From: Streptomyces sp. A2-16
GTDB lineage: Bacteria > Actinomycetota > Actinomycetes > Streptomycetales > Streptomycetaceae
Assembly: GCF_018128905.1 (NCBI RefSeq)
Contig: NZ_CP063808.1
Span: forward strand, 2,914,001 to 2,978,000
Direction of reading: 5' to 3'
DNA: 64,000 bases
In this document: one piece after another, positions 8,754 to 17,262 of the stretch
Layout of the letters: each line of letters starts with the position of its first letter
Numbering within the stretch: the stretch's first letter is position 1
Notes under the pieces: generated by a model
Databases searched by the model: none
What the model was told of the DNA's origin: nothing
What the model saw: the letters and a program-made list of their open reading frames with translations, nothing else
Position numbers and translations under genes: made by a program

Positions 8754-10613
8754 ATGGGACGTGCGGTCGGGATCGATCTCGGTACCACGAACTCGGTGGT
8801 GGCCGTACTGGAGGGCGGTGAACCCACGGTTGTCGCCAACGCGGAGGGGGCCAGGACCACACCGTCGGTCGTGGCCTTCGCCAAGAACGGCGAGGTGCTG
8901 GTGGGCGAGGTCGCCAAGCGGCAGGCCGTGACCAACGTCGAGCGCACCGCGCGTTCCGTGAAACGGCACATGGGCGACGGGAGCTGGCGCTTCCCGGACG
9001 AGGGTGCCGTCGACGGCACCCGGTACCGGGCGCAGGAGCTGTCGGCGCGGGTCCTGCAGAAGCTGAAGCGGGACGCCGAGTCCTATCTGGGCGAGGACGT
9101 CACCGACGCCGTGATCACGGTGCCCGCCTACTTCGACGACACCCAACGGCAGGCCACCAAGGAAGCCGGGGAGATCGCCGGCCTCAAGGTGCTCAGGATC
9201 ATCAACGAGCCCACGGCGGCCGCGCTGGCGTACGGCCTCGACCGGGGCGAGGAACAGACGGTCCTGGTCTTCGACCTCGGCGGCGGCACCTTCGACGTGT
9301 CCCTGCTGGAGATCGGCGACGGGGTCATCGAGGTCAAGGCGACCAACGGCGACACACATCTGGGCGGCGACGACTGGGACCACCGGATCGTGGAGCACCT
9401 GGTCAAACGCTTCAAGGGGCAGTACGGCGTCGACCTCGGCAACGACAAGATGGCGCTGCAGCGGCTGCGGGAGGGGGCCGAGAAGGCGAAGATCGAGTTG
9501 TCGTCGGCCTCCGAGACCACCATCAACCTGCCCTACATCACCGCCTCCGCCGAGGGCCCCCTGCACCTCGACGAGAAGCTCACCCGCGCACAGTTCCAGG
9601 AACTCACCGCAGATCTCCTCGACCGCTGCAAGACCCCCTTCCACCAGGCGGTCAAGGACGCGGGCATCAAGCTCTCCGCGGTCGACCACGTGATCCTCGT
9701 CGGCGGCTCGACGCGGATGCCCGCGGTGACCGACCTGGTCAAGGAGCTCACCGGGAAGGACCCGCACAAGGGGGTCAACCCCGACGAGGTCGTGGCGGTC
9801 GGGGCGGCGCTCCAGGCGGGTGTCATCCGCGGCGACGTGAAGGACGTGCTGCTGCTCGACGTGACTCCGCTGTCCCTGGGGATCGAGACCAAGGGCGGCA
9901 TCATGACGAAGCTCATCGAACGCAACACCACGATCCCCACCCGCCGTTCGGAGATCTTCACCACCGCCACCGACAACCAGCCCTCGGTGGGCATCCAGGT
10001 CTACCAGGGCGAGCGGGAGATCGCCGCGTACAACAAGAAGCTCGGTGTCTTCGACCTGACCGGTCTTCCGCCGGCCCCCCGGGGCGTTCCCCAGATCGAG
10101 GTCGCCTTCGACATCGACGCGAACGGGATCATGCACGTCTCGGCGAAGGACCTCGCGACCGGGCGCGAACAGAAGATGACGGTCACGGGCGGCTCGGCGC
10201 TCCCCAAGGACGACATCGACCGCATGATGCGCGAGGCCGAGCAGTACGCGGAGGAGGACCACAACCGCCGCGAGGCCGCCGAGACCCGCAACCAGGCCGA
10301 GCAACTCGTCTACCAGACCGAGAAGTTCGTCCGCGAGAACGAGGACAAGGTCCCCGCCGAGGCGAAGACGGAGGTCGAGTCGGCGGTGGCCGACCTCAAG
10401 CGCCTCCTGGAGGAGAACGCGGACACCGCCCCCCTCCGCGACGGCGTCGAGAAACTCGCCTCCGTCAGCCAGAGGATGGGCCAGGCCATGTACGCCCAGG
10501 CCCAGCAGCAGCCGCCCCAGGACGAATCGACCTCTGCCCCTCACGAAGAGGAGGGCGTGGTCGACGCGGAGATCGTGGACGACGAGAAGGACCAGAAGGG
10601 CGGGGCTGCCTGA
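8754..10613 (+). CDS. dnaK: Chaperone DnaK (Hsp70), solitary paralogue
   Basis: This is a 619-residue Hsp70 of normal bacterial length. The ATPase domain starts with [17 protein letters not shown] and contains [13 protein letters not shown] and [12 protein letters not shown]. The substrate-binding domain follows from about residue 370 ([18 protein letters not shown]), with a short helical lid and an EIVDDE-type acidic tail. It folds client proteins with DnaJ and GrpE in the cytoplasm. The neighbours are not grpE, dnaJ or hspR, so this is probably a second dnaK copy rather than the main operon. The ATG at 8754 has a GGAAGGGG ribosome binding site. A HspR-like element lies in its promoter. Confidence 0.97.
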   Translation: MGRAVGIDLGTTNSVVAVLEGGEPTVVANAEGARTTPSVVAFAKNGEVLVGEVAKRQAVTNVERTARSVKRHMGDGSWRFPDEGAVDGTRYRAQELSARVLQKLKRDAESYLGEDVTDAVITVPAYFDDTQRQATKEAGEIAGLKVLRIINEPTAAALAYGLDRGEEQTVLVFDLGGGTFDVSLLEIGDGVIEVKATNGDTHLGGDDWDHRIVEHLVKRFKGQYGVDLGNDKMALQRLREGAEKAKIELSSASETTINLPYITASAEGPLHLDEKLTRAQFQELTADLLDRCKTPFHQAVKDAGIKLSAVDHVILVGGSTRMPAVTDLVKELTGKDPHKGVNPDEVVAVGAALQAGVIRGDVKDVLLLDVTPLSLGIETKGGIMTKLIERNTTIPTRRSEIFTTATDNQPSVGIQVYQGEREIAAYNKKLGVFDLTGLPPAPRGVPQIEVAFDIDANGIMHVSAKDLATGREQKMTVTGGSALPKDDIDRMMREAEQYAEEDHNRREAAETRNQAEQLVYQTEKFVRENEDKVPAEAKTEVESAVADLKRLLEENADTAPLRDGVEKLASVSQRMGQAMYAQAQQQPPQDESTSAPHEEEGVVDAEIVDDEKDQKGGAA

Positions 10614-10620
10614 GGCCTCG

Positions 10621-10814
10621 TCAGGAGTCCGGCCGCGACCCCGACTGCCCGGGGCCGCGGCCGCGGTGCACCGCATAGGGGCGGAACAGGTACGGGACCG
10701 GCAGGCCGAACATGTGGACCGGGCGGGTCGTCGTCCCCCGGAACACCGGTGCCGTCGTACGGCGGCCCGGCGTACAGCGGGAACAGGTGGCCCGCCTCAC
10801 AGGAGCGTCGTCAT
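10621..10814 (-). pseudogene. narI: narI remnant (nitrate reductase gamma subunit), internally deleted
   Basis: The ATG at 10814 overlaps the narJ stop (ATGA coupling) and encodes MTTLL, a typical NarI start, but a stop codon follows immediately. A different frame downstream reads PVHMFGLPVPYLFRPYAV and ends at 10621. This matches the usual NarI C-terminus, in which a His-containing helix precedes YLxRPYxVYR. The whole transmembrane heme-binding core, about 190 residues, is missing. It cannot make a functional cytochrome b subunit. Confidence 0.75.
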
Positions 10815-11305
10815 GGGCGCACCCCGGTCCGTACGGGCGGCAGCGTGGCGCACACGGCGTCCAGGACCGTCGCGTACGGTGTGCCGAAGTCGCCGAGCCG
10901 GGAACGCAGTTGCTCCAGCCCGTCCCGGTACTCGGTGAGAAGGCCCGTGTCCCCGGTCCGGGCCGTGAACTCCAGTATTGCGGGCAGGAAGTCGGGCAGC
11001 TCCTCACCGGTGAACTCCAGCCCCGCGGCCCGGTAGACCTCCTTGCAGCGGACCAGCGACATCCCGCGCCGCCGGGTGTCCCCGTGCCGCCACCGGCTCA
11101 GATGCAGACTGTGCCGGTTCCTGGAGTCGAAGACCCGGACGTAGTGCGCCGCCAGTTCCTGCGCGGGCGTCACCGCCGCGTGGTCGACGAACTCCCGCAA
11201 CTGCGGGGCCGCTTCCCGCAGCAGCGGCAGTCGCGCGCGGAAGTCGTCGTCGGGATACGTCAGGCAGAGCGCCGCCGCCTGGTACAGCACTGCGTCCGAG
11301 GGCAT
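10811..11305 (-). CDS. narJ: Nitrate reductase assembly chaperone NarJ (orphan)
   Basis: This is a 164-residue protein. The sequence YVRVFDSRNRHSLHLSRW and the GDTRRRG motif followed by ELPDFLP and LEF are typical of NarJ, the cytoplasmic chaperone for molybdenum cofactor insertion into NarG. The start is ATG at 11305; the upstream frame stays open, which is explained by the degenerate narH sequence reading into it. The length is close to that of other actinobacterial NarJ proteins. Its partners narG, narH and narI around it are reduced to fragments, so it has no local client and may be on the way to decay. Another nar operon elsewhere could still use it. Confidence 0.8.
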   Translation of the reverse strand: MPSDAVLYQAAALCLTYPDDDFRARLPLLREAAPQLREFVDHAAVTPAQELAAHYVRVFDSRNRHSLHLSRWRHGDTRRRGMSLVRCKEVYRAAGLEFTGEELPDFLPAILEFTARTGDTGLLTEYRDGLEQLRSRLGDFGTPYATVLDAVCATLPPVRTGVRP

Positions 11306-11308
11306 TCG

Positions 11309-11565
11309 GGCCTCCTCCGCGTCGTGGGTCCTGTCCGTGGTCCGCCGTCCGCGCAGCGCGTGGAAGTTCTCCACCGACAACCAGCGGCAGCCGCCTGCGC
11401 TCCTGGTACTTGGCGATGGCCGGCAGCCGGTACAGCTCCCGCAGGTGAGCGCGCATCGCGGTCGACTCCTCCACGAAGGCCCGCACCGGCCCCGCGCCGG
11501 CGGGCTGTGAACAGCTCCGCCAGGTACTCCAGCGGGATCCGCAGCGTGTCGATCGCGCGGGTGGC
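11309..11565 (-). pseudogene. narH: narH C-terminal remnant with frameshifts
   Basis: Read on the minus strand, one frame gives RAIDTLRIPLEYLAELFTA. A second frame continues with GPVRAFVEESTAMRAHLREL and LYRLPAIAKYQERR. A third gives VENFHALRGRRTT just before narJ. In order, these match the C-terminal part of actinobacterial NarH, the iron-sulfur beta subunit, with at least two frame changes and internal deletions. All iron-sulfur cysteine clusters are gone. Confidence 0.72.
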
Positions 11566-11741
11566 GCACCCGGGTGGGGGAGCAGGTGCACCAGGAGAGG
11601 GCGGCGCCGCGCGGACGCCTTGCGCCCGCCCGCCGGCCCGCCGCTGTGCAGGTGGCCGGAGGCTTTGCCGGGCCGGAGGAACCGCCCCGCCCGCAGCAGG
11701 GCCGCGCCGGGCTCCCTCGGCGGTGTCCGGGTGTCGGTCAC
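11566..11741 (-). pseudogene. narG: narG N-terminal remnant joined to narH
   Basis: A GTG at 11741, with the strong ribosome binding site GGAGGG 7 nt upstream, starts a frame whose first residues include REPGAALLRAGRFLRPGKAS. This resembles the N-terminus of Streptomyces NarG (a leucine-rich LLRAGRFF segment before the conserved FYRDRW region). Homology fades within about 45 codons, and the frame then runs into narH sequence near 11565. More than 1,200 NarG codons and most of narH are missing, consistent with one large deletion. Confidence 0.65.
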
Positions 11742-11824
11742 GTGTGCTCCCTCCGCTGGCCCGCGGCTCGCTTCGAACCTAGGGCGGGGCGCGGGAGCGC
11801 ACCCGTTCACGGCACCCGTACGGG

Positions 11825-12625
11825 TCAGACCTTGCGGGCGACCCCCGAGTACACCGGCACGATGCCCTCCGCCTGCGCGGCCACGTCCTCCGGCCCCGGA
11901 CGCCAGCCCGACACCGGGATCACGCCGGGTCCGAGCAGCTCCAGACCCTCGAAGAAGCGGGAGAACTCGGCGAGCGAACGCGGGAAGAAGGGGGTGCCGC
12001 TGCGACGGAACTGCTCGGCGGCCTTCGCGATGGCCTCGGGGCTCAGATCGGGCGTGACCTGCGAGAGGATCACGAAGCTGCCCGGGGCGAGCTCGGCGAC
12101 GTACCGGTCGAGCAGCCCGTACACGTCGTCGCCCAGGTAGTGGGTGAGCGCCACCAGGGACAGGGCGATCGGCTGCGAGAAGTCCAGGGTCTCCGCGGCC
12201 AGCCGCAGAATGGTGTCCGGGTCGCGGACATCGGCGTGGACGTAGTTCGTCGCGCCCTCGGGGGTGCTGTGCAGGAGGGCCTGCGCGTGTCTGAGGACGA
12301 TCGGGTCGTTGTCCGCGTACACGACCTTCGACTCCGGGGCGACTTCCTGCGCCACCTGGTGCAGATTGGGCTCGGTGGGGATGCCGGTGCCGATGTCCAG
12401 GAACTGGCGGATCCCGGCCTCCGCGGCCGTCCGCACCGCCCGCTGCATGAAGCGGCGGTTGGCACGCGCCCCGCGCACCACCGTGCCGTCCACGGCGAGG
12501 ATCCGGCGCGCCAGTTCCTCGTCCACCGGGTAGTTGTCCTTGCCGCCCAGCCACCAGTCGTACACCCGGGCCGGATGCGGCCGGCTGGTGTCGATGGGTT
12601 GGGCCGCGGCGTCGGATCCGGTCAT
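11825..12625 (-). CDS. DUF574-family SAM-dependent methyltransferase
   Basis: This is a 266-residue protein of the large Streptomyces DUF574 family. The N-terminal motif PHPARVYDWWLGGKDNY is diagnostic, and FLDIGTGIPTEPN near residue 83 is the SAM-binding glycine motif. VVYADNDPIV binds the cofactor ribose. The methyl acceptor is unknown for the family. The start ATG at 12625 has a GGGAGAGG ribosome binding site. The upstream gene is an XRE/DUF5753 regulator on the same strand, 74 bp away; such pairs are common in Streptomyces. Confidence 0.92.
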   Translation of the reverse strand: MTGSDAAAQPIDTSRPHPARVYDWWLGGKDNYPVDEELARRILAVDGTVVRGARANRRFMQRAVRTAAEAGIRQFLDIGTGIPTEPNLHQVAQEVAPESKVVYADNDPIVLRHAQALLHSTPEGATNYVHADVRDPDTILRLAAETLDFSQPIALSLVALTHYLGDDVYGLLDRYVAELAPGSFVILSQVTPDLSPEAIAKAAEQFRRSGTPFFPRSLAEFSRFFEGLELLGPGVIPVSGWRPGPEDVAAQAEGIVPVYSGVARKV

Positions 12626-12699
12626 GCGGTGTCCTCTCCCCTGTGGTGGTGTCGTGGTGCACCCGTCGTGGTGCCGTGCGGCGGTGCCGTGGGGCCCGC

Positions 12700-13563
12700 T
12701 CAGAAGTCCGCGCGGCGCTCCCGCAGCAGCTTCTTCGTGCGCTCGGCCGAGGCGGCCCGCGCCGACATGTGGTCCAGCACCTCCAGATGCGTGGCGACCT
12801 CCTGGCGGGAGTCGAGATACAGCGCACCGGTCAGGTACTCGGTGAAGACCAGGTCGGGCAGCTCCGGCTCGGAGAAGCGGAACAGCGAGAAGGGCGCGTA
12901 CGTCCCCGGGTGCGGACCGTCCTCGAACTCGCACACCTGGAGCGTGACCCGGTCGCGCTCGGCGAACTCCAGCAGCTTGTCCAGCTGTTCGCGCATCACC
13001 TCGGTGCGGATGCTGACCGGACGGCGCAGCACCGTCTCATCCATGATCACCCACAGGTGGGGCGGGTTCGGCCGCTCGAGAAGCTTCTGCCGGGTCATGC
13101 GCAGCGACACGTGCCGCTCCAGCGCCTCGGGGCCCGCATGGCCGATCGTCCCGGTCTCCATGACGGCACGCGCGTAGGCCTCGGTCTGGAGCAGACCGGG
13201 CACGAAGTGCGGCTCGTAGGAGCGGATGATCCCGGCCGCGCCCTCCAGGCTCACGTACAGGCTGAACCACTCCGGCAGCACGTCGTGGAACCGCTGCCAC
13301 CAGCCCGGCCGGTTCGCCTCCTCGGCCAGCTGGACGAAGGCCTCGACCTGCTCCTCGGGGACGCCGTACGTCTCCAGGAGCACCTGGACGTAGGGGATCT
13401 TCAGGGCGACCTCGGCCATTTCCATCCGCCGCACGGTCGCGGGAGCCACCCGCAGTACCTGCGCGGCCTCCTCGCGTCTGAGGCCGGCCGCCTCCCGCAG
13501 TTCCTGCAGCCGTCTGCCGAGCACCACCTGGCCCACGGTCGGCGCAGGTCGCCGCTCACTCAC
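12700..13563 (-). CDS. XRE-family HTH regulator with DUF5753 domain
   Basis: This is a 287-residue protein. Residues about 12-65 form an XRE helix-turn-helix (LGRRLQELREAAGLRREEAAQ start). Residues about 95-280 match DUF5753, with the family hallmarks YEPHFVPGLLQTEAYARAV and the Met-Arg-x-x-Arg-Q-x-x-L stretch. These regulators form the large Streptomyces BldB/WhiJ-associated group and often pair with small acidic partners; no such partner is seen here. The GTG at 13563 is the start. It is co-directional with the DUF574 methyltransferase, and a 231-bp gap separates it from the divergent membrane gene. Confidence 0.92.
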   Translation of the reverse strand: MSERRPAPTVGQVVLGRRLQELREAAGLRREEAAQVLRVAPATVRRMEMAEVALKIPYVQVLLETYGVPEEQVEAFVQLAEEANRPGWWQRFHDVLPEWFSLYVSLEGAAGIIRSYEPHFVPGLLQTEAYARAVMETGTIGHAGPEALERHVSLRMTRQKLLERPNPPHLWVIMDETVLRRPVSIRTEVMREQLDKLLEFAERDRVTLQVCEFEDGPHPGTYAPFSLFRFSEPELPDLVFTEYLTGALYLDSRQEVATHLEVLDHMSARAASAERTKKLLRERRADF

Positions 13564-13794
13564 GCCACGCCTCCCCTACGCGTCGAAGCTTGCGTGCAGT
13601 GTGCCATGTTCCCGGGCCGGTCTCACCGGTCACGGGCGGTTCCTCTCTTACCTCCCGGGTAATCGACGGCGGCGCGCACGGGCGGGATCGTGGTGCTCAC
13701 GGGTTCCGGGCCGGCGCACTCCGGTCCGGGATCCGCCGCCCCGCCCCCTTGCCCGTGACCTCCTGCTTCCGACCTCGACGGAGGGTGATTCGTC

Positions 13795-14220
13795 ATGTCC
13801 GCGACCCAACTCGCCGCACTCGCCCGGACCGACGACCCGCACACCATGCTGCGCCGCTTCCTCGCCCTGGACGCGGCCGTGACCGGTGCGAACGGGCTCG
13901 TCCACCTCCTCGGATCCGGACCGGTCGGCCGGTTCCTCGGCGTCGACTCCGGGCTGCTGCTCGGACTCGGGGCCTTCCTCGCGGCGTACGGCGCCGTCGT
14001 GGGCGTGCTCGCCTCGCGCGGCCGGCCGCCCGCGCTCGCCGTGCGCGCCGTCGTCGAGGCCAACCTCCTGTGGGCCGCCCTGAGTTGCGCCGCCCTCGGA
14101 CTGTGGCTGTCGCCCAGCACGGCCGGTGCCGTGTGGATCGTGCTCCAGGCGATCACCGTCGCCGGGTTCGCGCTGCTCCAGTACGCCGCGCTGAGGGCCC
14201 GTCAAGGCAGCAGTGCGTGA
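13795..14220 (+). CDS. Small four-helix integral membrane protein
   Basis: This is a 141-residue protein with four hydrophobic segments (about 22-43, 50-72, 80-105 and 112-135). I do not recognise a named family with certainty, though it looks like the small actinobacterial membrane proteins of the DoxX/DUF4345 kind. No catalytic residues can be assigned. The start codon ATG at 13795 follows GGAGGGTG. Its last 19 bp overlap the 3' end of the convergent XRE regulator gene. Confidence 0.78.
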   Translation: MSATQLAALARTDDPHTMLRRFLALDAAVTGANGLVHLLGSGPVGRFLGVDSGLLLGLGAFLAAYGAVVGVLASRGRPPALAVRAVVEANLLWAALSCAALGLWLSPSTAGAVWIVLQAITVAGFALLQYAALRARQGSSA

Positions 14221-15026
14221 AGGTACTTGACCGTCGCCGGGTCGGCCGGGAGGAACGTCTCGATGGCCAGCTCGGAGACGGTCACGTCCATGGGGGTGTT
14301 GAAGGTGGACGTGGACGAGATGAACGACAGCGTGCGGCCCTCGTGCTCGATCCGCATCGGCAGCGCGAAGTAGGGCACCGACTCGGCCGACGGGTCGTCG
14401 TCGGTCTCCTCCGGGTCCGGCACAGGATAGGCCGCGACCTCGTCGTACAGCTCCCGCAGCTGCTCCGATCGGCGCAGGGCGATCTGCCGCCGCATCTGCT
14501 CCAGCAGATGGCCGCGCCACTCCCGCAGATTGCGGATGCGCGGCGCGAGGCCCTGCGGGTGCAGGGTGAGCCGCATGGTGTTGAGCGGAGGCCGCAGCAG
14601 GGAATCCGGGATGCCGTCCAGGAGCATCATGATCCCGCGGTTCGCCGCCACGACGTGGTACGCGGCGTCGAACACCAGGGCCGGGTAGGGCTCGTAGCCC
14701 TGGATGAGCCGCTCGATCCCCTCGCGCACCGCGTCCAGCGCGGGGTCGTCGAGCGGGGTCTCCGGGAAGCGCGGGGCGTAACCGGCCGCGAGCAGCAGCG
14801 CGTTGCGCTCCCGCACCGGCACCTCCAGATGCTCGGCGAGCCGCAGCACCATCTCCTCGCTCGGACGGGAGCGGCCCGTCTCCACGAAGCTGATGTGCCG
14901 GGCACTGGAGTCCGCGCGCAGCGCCAACTCCAGCTGGCTGACCCGCCGTTGTTCCCGCCAGGCGCGCAGGAGCGGACCGACGCCCTGGTCGGAGGGGGCG
15001 GCTGCCCCGGAGTGGACAATGGTCAT
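14202..15026 (-). CDS. XRE-family regulator with MmyB-like ligand-binding domain
   Basis: This is a 274-residue protein. An XRE helix-turn-helix occupies residues about 18-75 (LLRAWREQRRVSQLELALRA, with RHISFVETGRSRPS as recognition region). The rest is the MmyB-like PAS-type domain (residues about 100-270), which binds fatty-acid-like ligands in the few cases studied. The chosen ATG at 15026 has no ribosome binding site, so the transcript may be leaderless. MmyB-type regulators often control a divergent oxidoreductase; here the divergent gene is a pterin dehydratase, about 200 bp away. Confidence 0.9.
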   Translation of the reverse strand: MTIVHSGAAAPSDQGVGPLLRAWREQRRVSQLELALRADSSARHISFVETGRSRPSEEMVLRLAEHLEVPVRERNALLLAAGYAPRFPETPLDDPALDAVREGIERLIQGYEPYPALVFDAAYHVVAANRGIMMLLDGIPDSLLRPPLNTMRLTLHPQGLAPRIRNLREWRGHLLEQMRRQIALRRSEQLRELYDEVAAYPVPDPEETDDDPSAESVPYFALPMRIEHEGRTLSFISSTSTFNTPMDVTVSELAIETFLPADPATVKYLHALLP

Positions 15027-15225
15027 GCGTACGACGGTAACCGAGGAGCGGGTGCCCGAGCGGGCCGTCGCGAGCGTCGCGCGCCTGGCCGCCGGGGGCC
15101 CTCCCGCCGATGACCTTGCTGCCGGAGGTGTCCGCGGCCGGCCATCGGGAACCCGTCTGACCTGGGCGGCAGCGGCTCGGCTGTGGGACGCTGAAGACAT
15201 CCCGACCCCAGGAAGGAGCGTGGCC

Positions 15226-15531
15226 ATGCCCGTCGAACCCCTGTCGCAGAAGGAGATCGAGGACCGGCTCGCGGAGCTGCCCGGCTGGTCCGTCGTCGAC
15301 GGCCGCCTCACCCGCTCGTACCGACTCGGCACCCACTTCGCCGCGACCGCGATGGTCGTTCACGTGGCCCAGGTCCAGGAGGAGCTCGACCACCACTCCG
15401 ATCTCACCCTCGGCTACAACACGGTCGAGCTGTCCGTGCACACGCACAGCGCGGGTGGCGCCCTCACCGGCAAGGACTTCGAGCTCGCGCAGCGGGTGGA
15501 GGCGCTGGCCGCCGGTCACGGAGCCCAGTGA
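15226..15531 (+). CDS. phhB: 4a-hydroxytetrahydrobiopterin dehydratase
   Basis: This is a 101-residue protein of normal PCD/DCoH length. The catalytic signature reads ELDHHSDLTLGYNTVELSVH, followed by TH and GLT-like elements before a Lys-Asp. It dehydrates 4a-carbinolamine pterins formed by aromatic amino acid hydroxylases, recycling the cofactor. The usual HHP is HHS here, a common variation. The ATG at 15226 has a GGAAGGAG ribosome binding site. The next gene starts 4 nt after the stop codon, so the two are probably co-transcribed. Confidence 0.93.
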   Translation: MPVEPLSQKEIEDRLAELPGWSVVDGRLTRSYRLGTHFAATAMVVHVAQVQEELDHHSDLTLGYNTVELSVHTHSAGGALTGKDFELAQRVEALAAGHGAQ

Positions 15532-15535
15532 GCCC

Positions 15536-16279
15536 GTGCTCGACTACGACAAGGAGGCCGACGCCTACGACGCCACCCGCGGCGGCGAGCCCAGGGCCGC
15601 CGCGGCCGCCGACGCCGTACTCGGCCTGATCCCCGCCGGCACCCGGCGCCTCCTCGACGTGGCCTGCGGCACCGGCATCGTCACCCGCAGGCTCGCCGCC
15701 GCCCGCCCCGGGACCCGGGTCACGGGCGCCGACCTGACGTACGGCATGGCCAGCATGGCCGCCGTACGGCTGCCCGGCGCGGTGGTGCTGGCCGACAGCC
15801 GCGCGCTGCCGTTCCCCGACGGTGTCTTCGACGCGGTCACCAGCGTGTGGCTGCTGCACCTCCTGGACCGGCCCGAGGACGTCCGGGCCGTGGTCGCCGA
15901 GTGCGCCCGGGTCCTGAGACCCGGCGGGGTGTACGTCACGACCGTCGACAAGGCCGCCGCCCACGACGTCGGCAGCGACATCGACGCCGTCCTCGCCCCG
16001 CGCCCGCGCCGCCCGGCCCCGGACGCGGCGTCGCTCGTCGAGTCGTACGCCGCCGCCCATCTCCTGCACCCGGCCGGCCAGGCCCGCTTCCCCGGCCTCG
16101 GTCAGGGCCGCAGCCCCCGGCGCACGGCCGCCGACCTGCGGCGCGGCTGGTTCACCCTGCTGCCGCCCGGCGATCCGGTCACCGAACGGTTCGCCCAGCG
16201 CATCGAGGAGCTGCCCGGCCAGGAACTCCCGCGCCCCGAGCCGGTGTTCAGCCTCCGGGCGTTCCGGAAGGCCGGCTGA
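15536..16279 (+). CDS. Class I SAM-dependent methyltransferase
   Basis: This is a 247-residue protein. The glycine-rich SAM motif LLDVACGTGIVTRRLA lies near residue 37, the acidic ribose-binding Asp is in VTGADLTYGM, and FDAVTSVWLLHLL with RVLRPGG form the later motifs of UbiE/type 11 methyltransferases. The substrate is not predictable. The GTG at 15536 is the first in-frame start after the pterin dehydratase stop; the ribosome binding site is weak, which fits translational coupling. The last 32 bp overlap the 3' end of the convergent gene. Confidence 0.87.
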   Translation: MLDYDKEADAYDATRGGEPRAAAAADAVLGLIPAGTRRLLDVACGTGIVTRRLAAARPGTRVTGADLTYGMASMAAVRLPGAVVLADSRALPFPDGVFDAVTSVWLLHLLDRPEDVRAVVAECARVLRPGGVYVTTVDKAAAHDVGSDIDAVLAPRPRRPAPDAASLVESYAAAHLLHPAGQARFPGLGQGRSPRRTAADLRRGWFTLLPPGDPVTERFAQRIEELPGQELPRPEPVFSLRAFRKAG

Positions 16280-16724
16280 AGTCCATCGTCCAGTTGGTCA
16301 CCCAGGTCGCGCCGCCGTCGACGGAGAACGCCTGCTCCCAGTGGGCCCCGGTCGGCGAGACGTCCGCCCACACGAACCGCACCCGCACGTCCTTGCCGTC
16401 ACAGGTGTCCTCGCCGTGGAATTCGCCGCGCCCGCCCTCGAACCGCCCGACCACCGGCGGGTACAGCTTCCCGCTGTGGCTCGCGGCCCAGTTCAGCGAC
16501 CACAGCCCGGTCTCCCGGTCGAAGAGCCGCAGCGTGGCGCCCTTCGCTCCGAGGTGCGGCATGTCGATCTCGTCGACGTTCGCCGCCCCGTCGAACAGCG
16601 GCCGGCAGTGGCTTGTCGCCGGGAACTCCTCCCAATCGCTGTCCGGGTCCAGGAAGTCGGTGCGGCGGCGATGGGCGACCTCCCACTCGCCGTGGAAGAA
16701 GTCGAAGTCGTGCGGGCTGCTCAT
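16248..16724 (-). CDS. Conserved hypothetical protein, DUF1579-like beta-barrel
   Basis: This is a 158-residue protein rich in Trp and beta-strand patterns. It opens with HDFDFFHGEWEVAHRR and contains a run of aromatic, strand-like segments, as in DUF1579 and lipocalin-like cytoplasmic barrels. The function is unknown. Its ATG overlaps the stop codon of the upstream gene (ATGA at 16721-16724), so the two are translationally coupled. The operon faces a WYL regulator across a palindrome at 17221-17243, which probably controls it. Confidence 0.8.
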   Translation of the reverse strand: MSSPHDFDFFHGEWEVAHRRRTDFLDPDSDWEEFPATSHCRPLFDGAANVDEIDMPHLGAKGATLRLFDRETGLWSLNWAASHSGKLYPPVVGRFEGGRGEFHGEDTCDGKDVRVRFVWADVSPTGAHWEQAFSVDGGATWVTNWTMDFSRPSGTPGG

Positions 16725-17200
16725 GAGCGCTCCCCGGTGGTTCCTTCGGACAAGGAGTCGGCCAAATAGGAGGCCAGGTCCGGGACTTCGGGGACGAGCA
16801 GGTGCCGTACCCAGGCGTCCCGCTCGTGCAGGATCGGAGGCAGTTCGAAGACGCAGCCGATCCAGGGCAGTTCGGGCCTGATGAAGTGGGTCGGATCGTC
16901 GTCGGGGCAGCCCAGCACCGGCTGGCCCGCCGACGCGCCGCGGAAGTGCAGGACGTTGTCCCAGACCCAGCTGTACGCGTTCAGATAGGCGCCGTCGTCG
17001 TTGCCGCGGTGCAGCACCACGAAGGTCGCGGGCGGAGTGCCGTCCGGCTCCGGCAGCAGCTCCGGGAGGATCTCGTACGCCGCCTTCTCGACGTCGGGCG
17101 CGATGCCGGCCGGGTCGGCGGTGACGTGGTAGCGCTTGACGTGCCGCCCGGCGACCTCGATCGGCGGGAGCACGGTGAGGAGTTTCTCGGTGAAGCCCAT
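16721..17200 (-). CDS. Hypothetical protein, first gene of a WYL-regulated pair
   Basis: This is a 159-residue soluble protein. I do not recognise the family. It has a high content of Pro and aromatic residues, with the repeated pattern LPELLPEPDGTPPATFVVLH and a conserved-looking Trp-rich segment (YSWVWDNVLHFRG). There is no export signal or cysteine cluster. It begins the two-gene minus-strand operon and lies divergent to the WYL regulator; the intergenic space of 62 bp contains a perfect 9-bp-armed palindrome. This suggests direct control by that regulator. Confidence 0.8.
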   Translation of the reverse strand: MGFTEKLLTVLPPIEVAGRHVKRYHVTADPAGIAPDVEKAAYEILPELLPEPDGTPPATFVVLHRGNDDGAYLNAYSWVWDNVLHFRGASAGQPVLGCPDDDPTHFIRPELPWIGCVFELPPILHERDAWVRHLLVPEVPDLASYLADSLSEGTTGERS

Positions 17201-17220
17201 GGCAGGACGCTAGGACCGCT

Positions 17221-17243
17221 TCACTGACATCCACTGTCAGTGA
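17221..17243. promoter_or_regulatory. Palindromic operator between WYL regulator and hypothetical operon
   Basis: TCACTGACA-TCCAC-TGTCAGTGA is a perfect inverted repeat with 9-bp arms and a 5-bp spacer. It lies between two divergent start codons, 20 bp from each, and so overlaps both likely promoters. It is the obvious binding site for the WYL regulator at 17263. Confidence 0.8.
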
Positions 17244-17262
17244 AGTCTGCGAAGGTGGGGAA

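Noticed and set aside
10655..10666. CCGCGGCCGCGG palindrome after dnaK
   Set aside because: It is a simple GC-rich self-complementary stretch within the narI remnant and has no loop or T-run, so it was not called a terminator.
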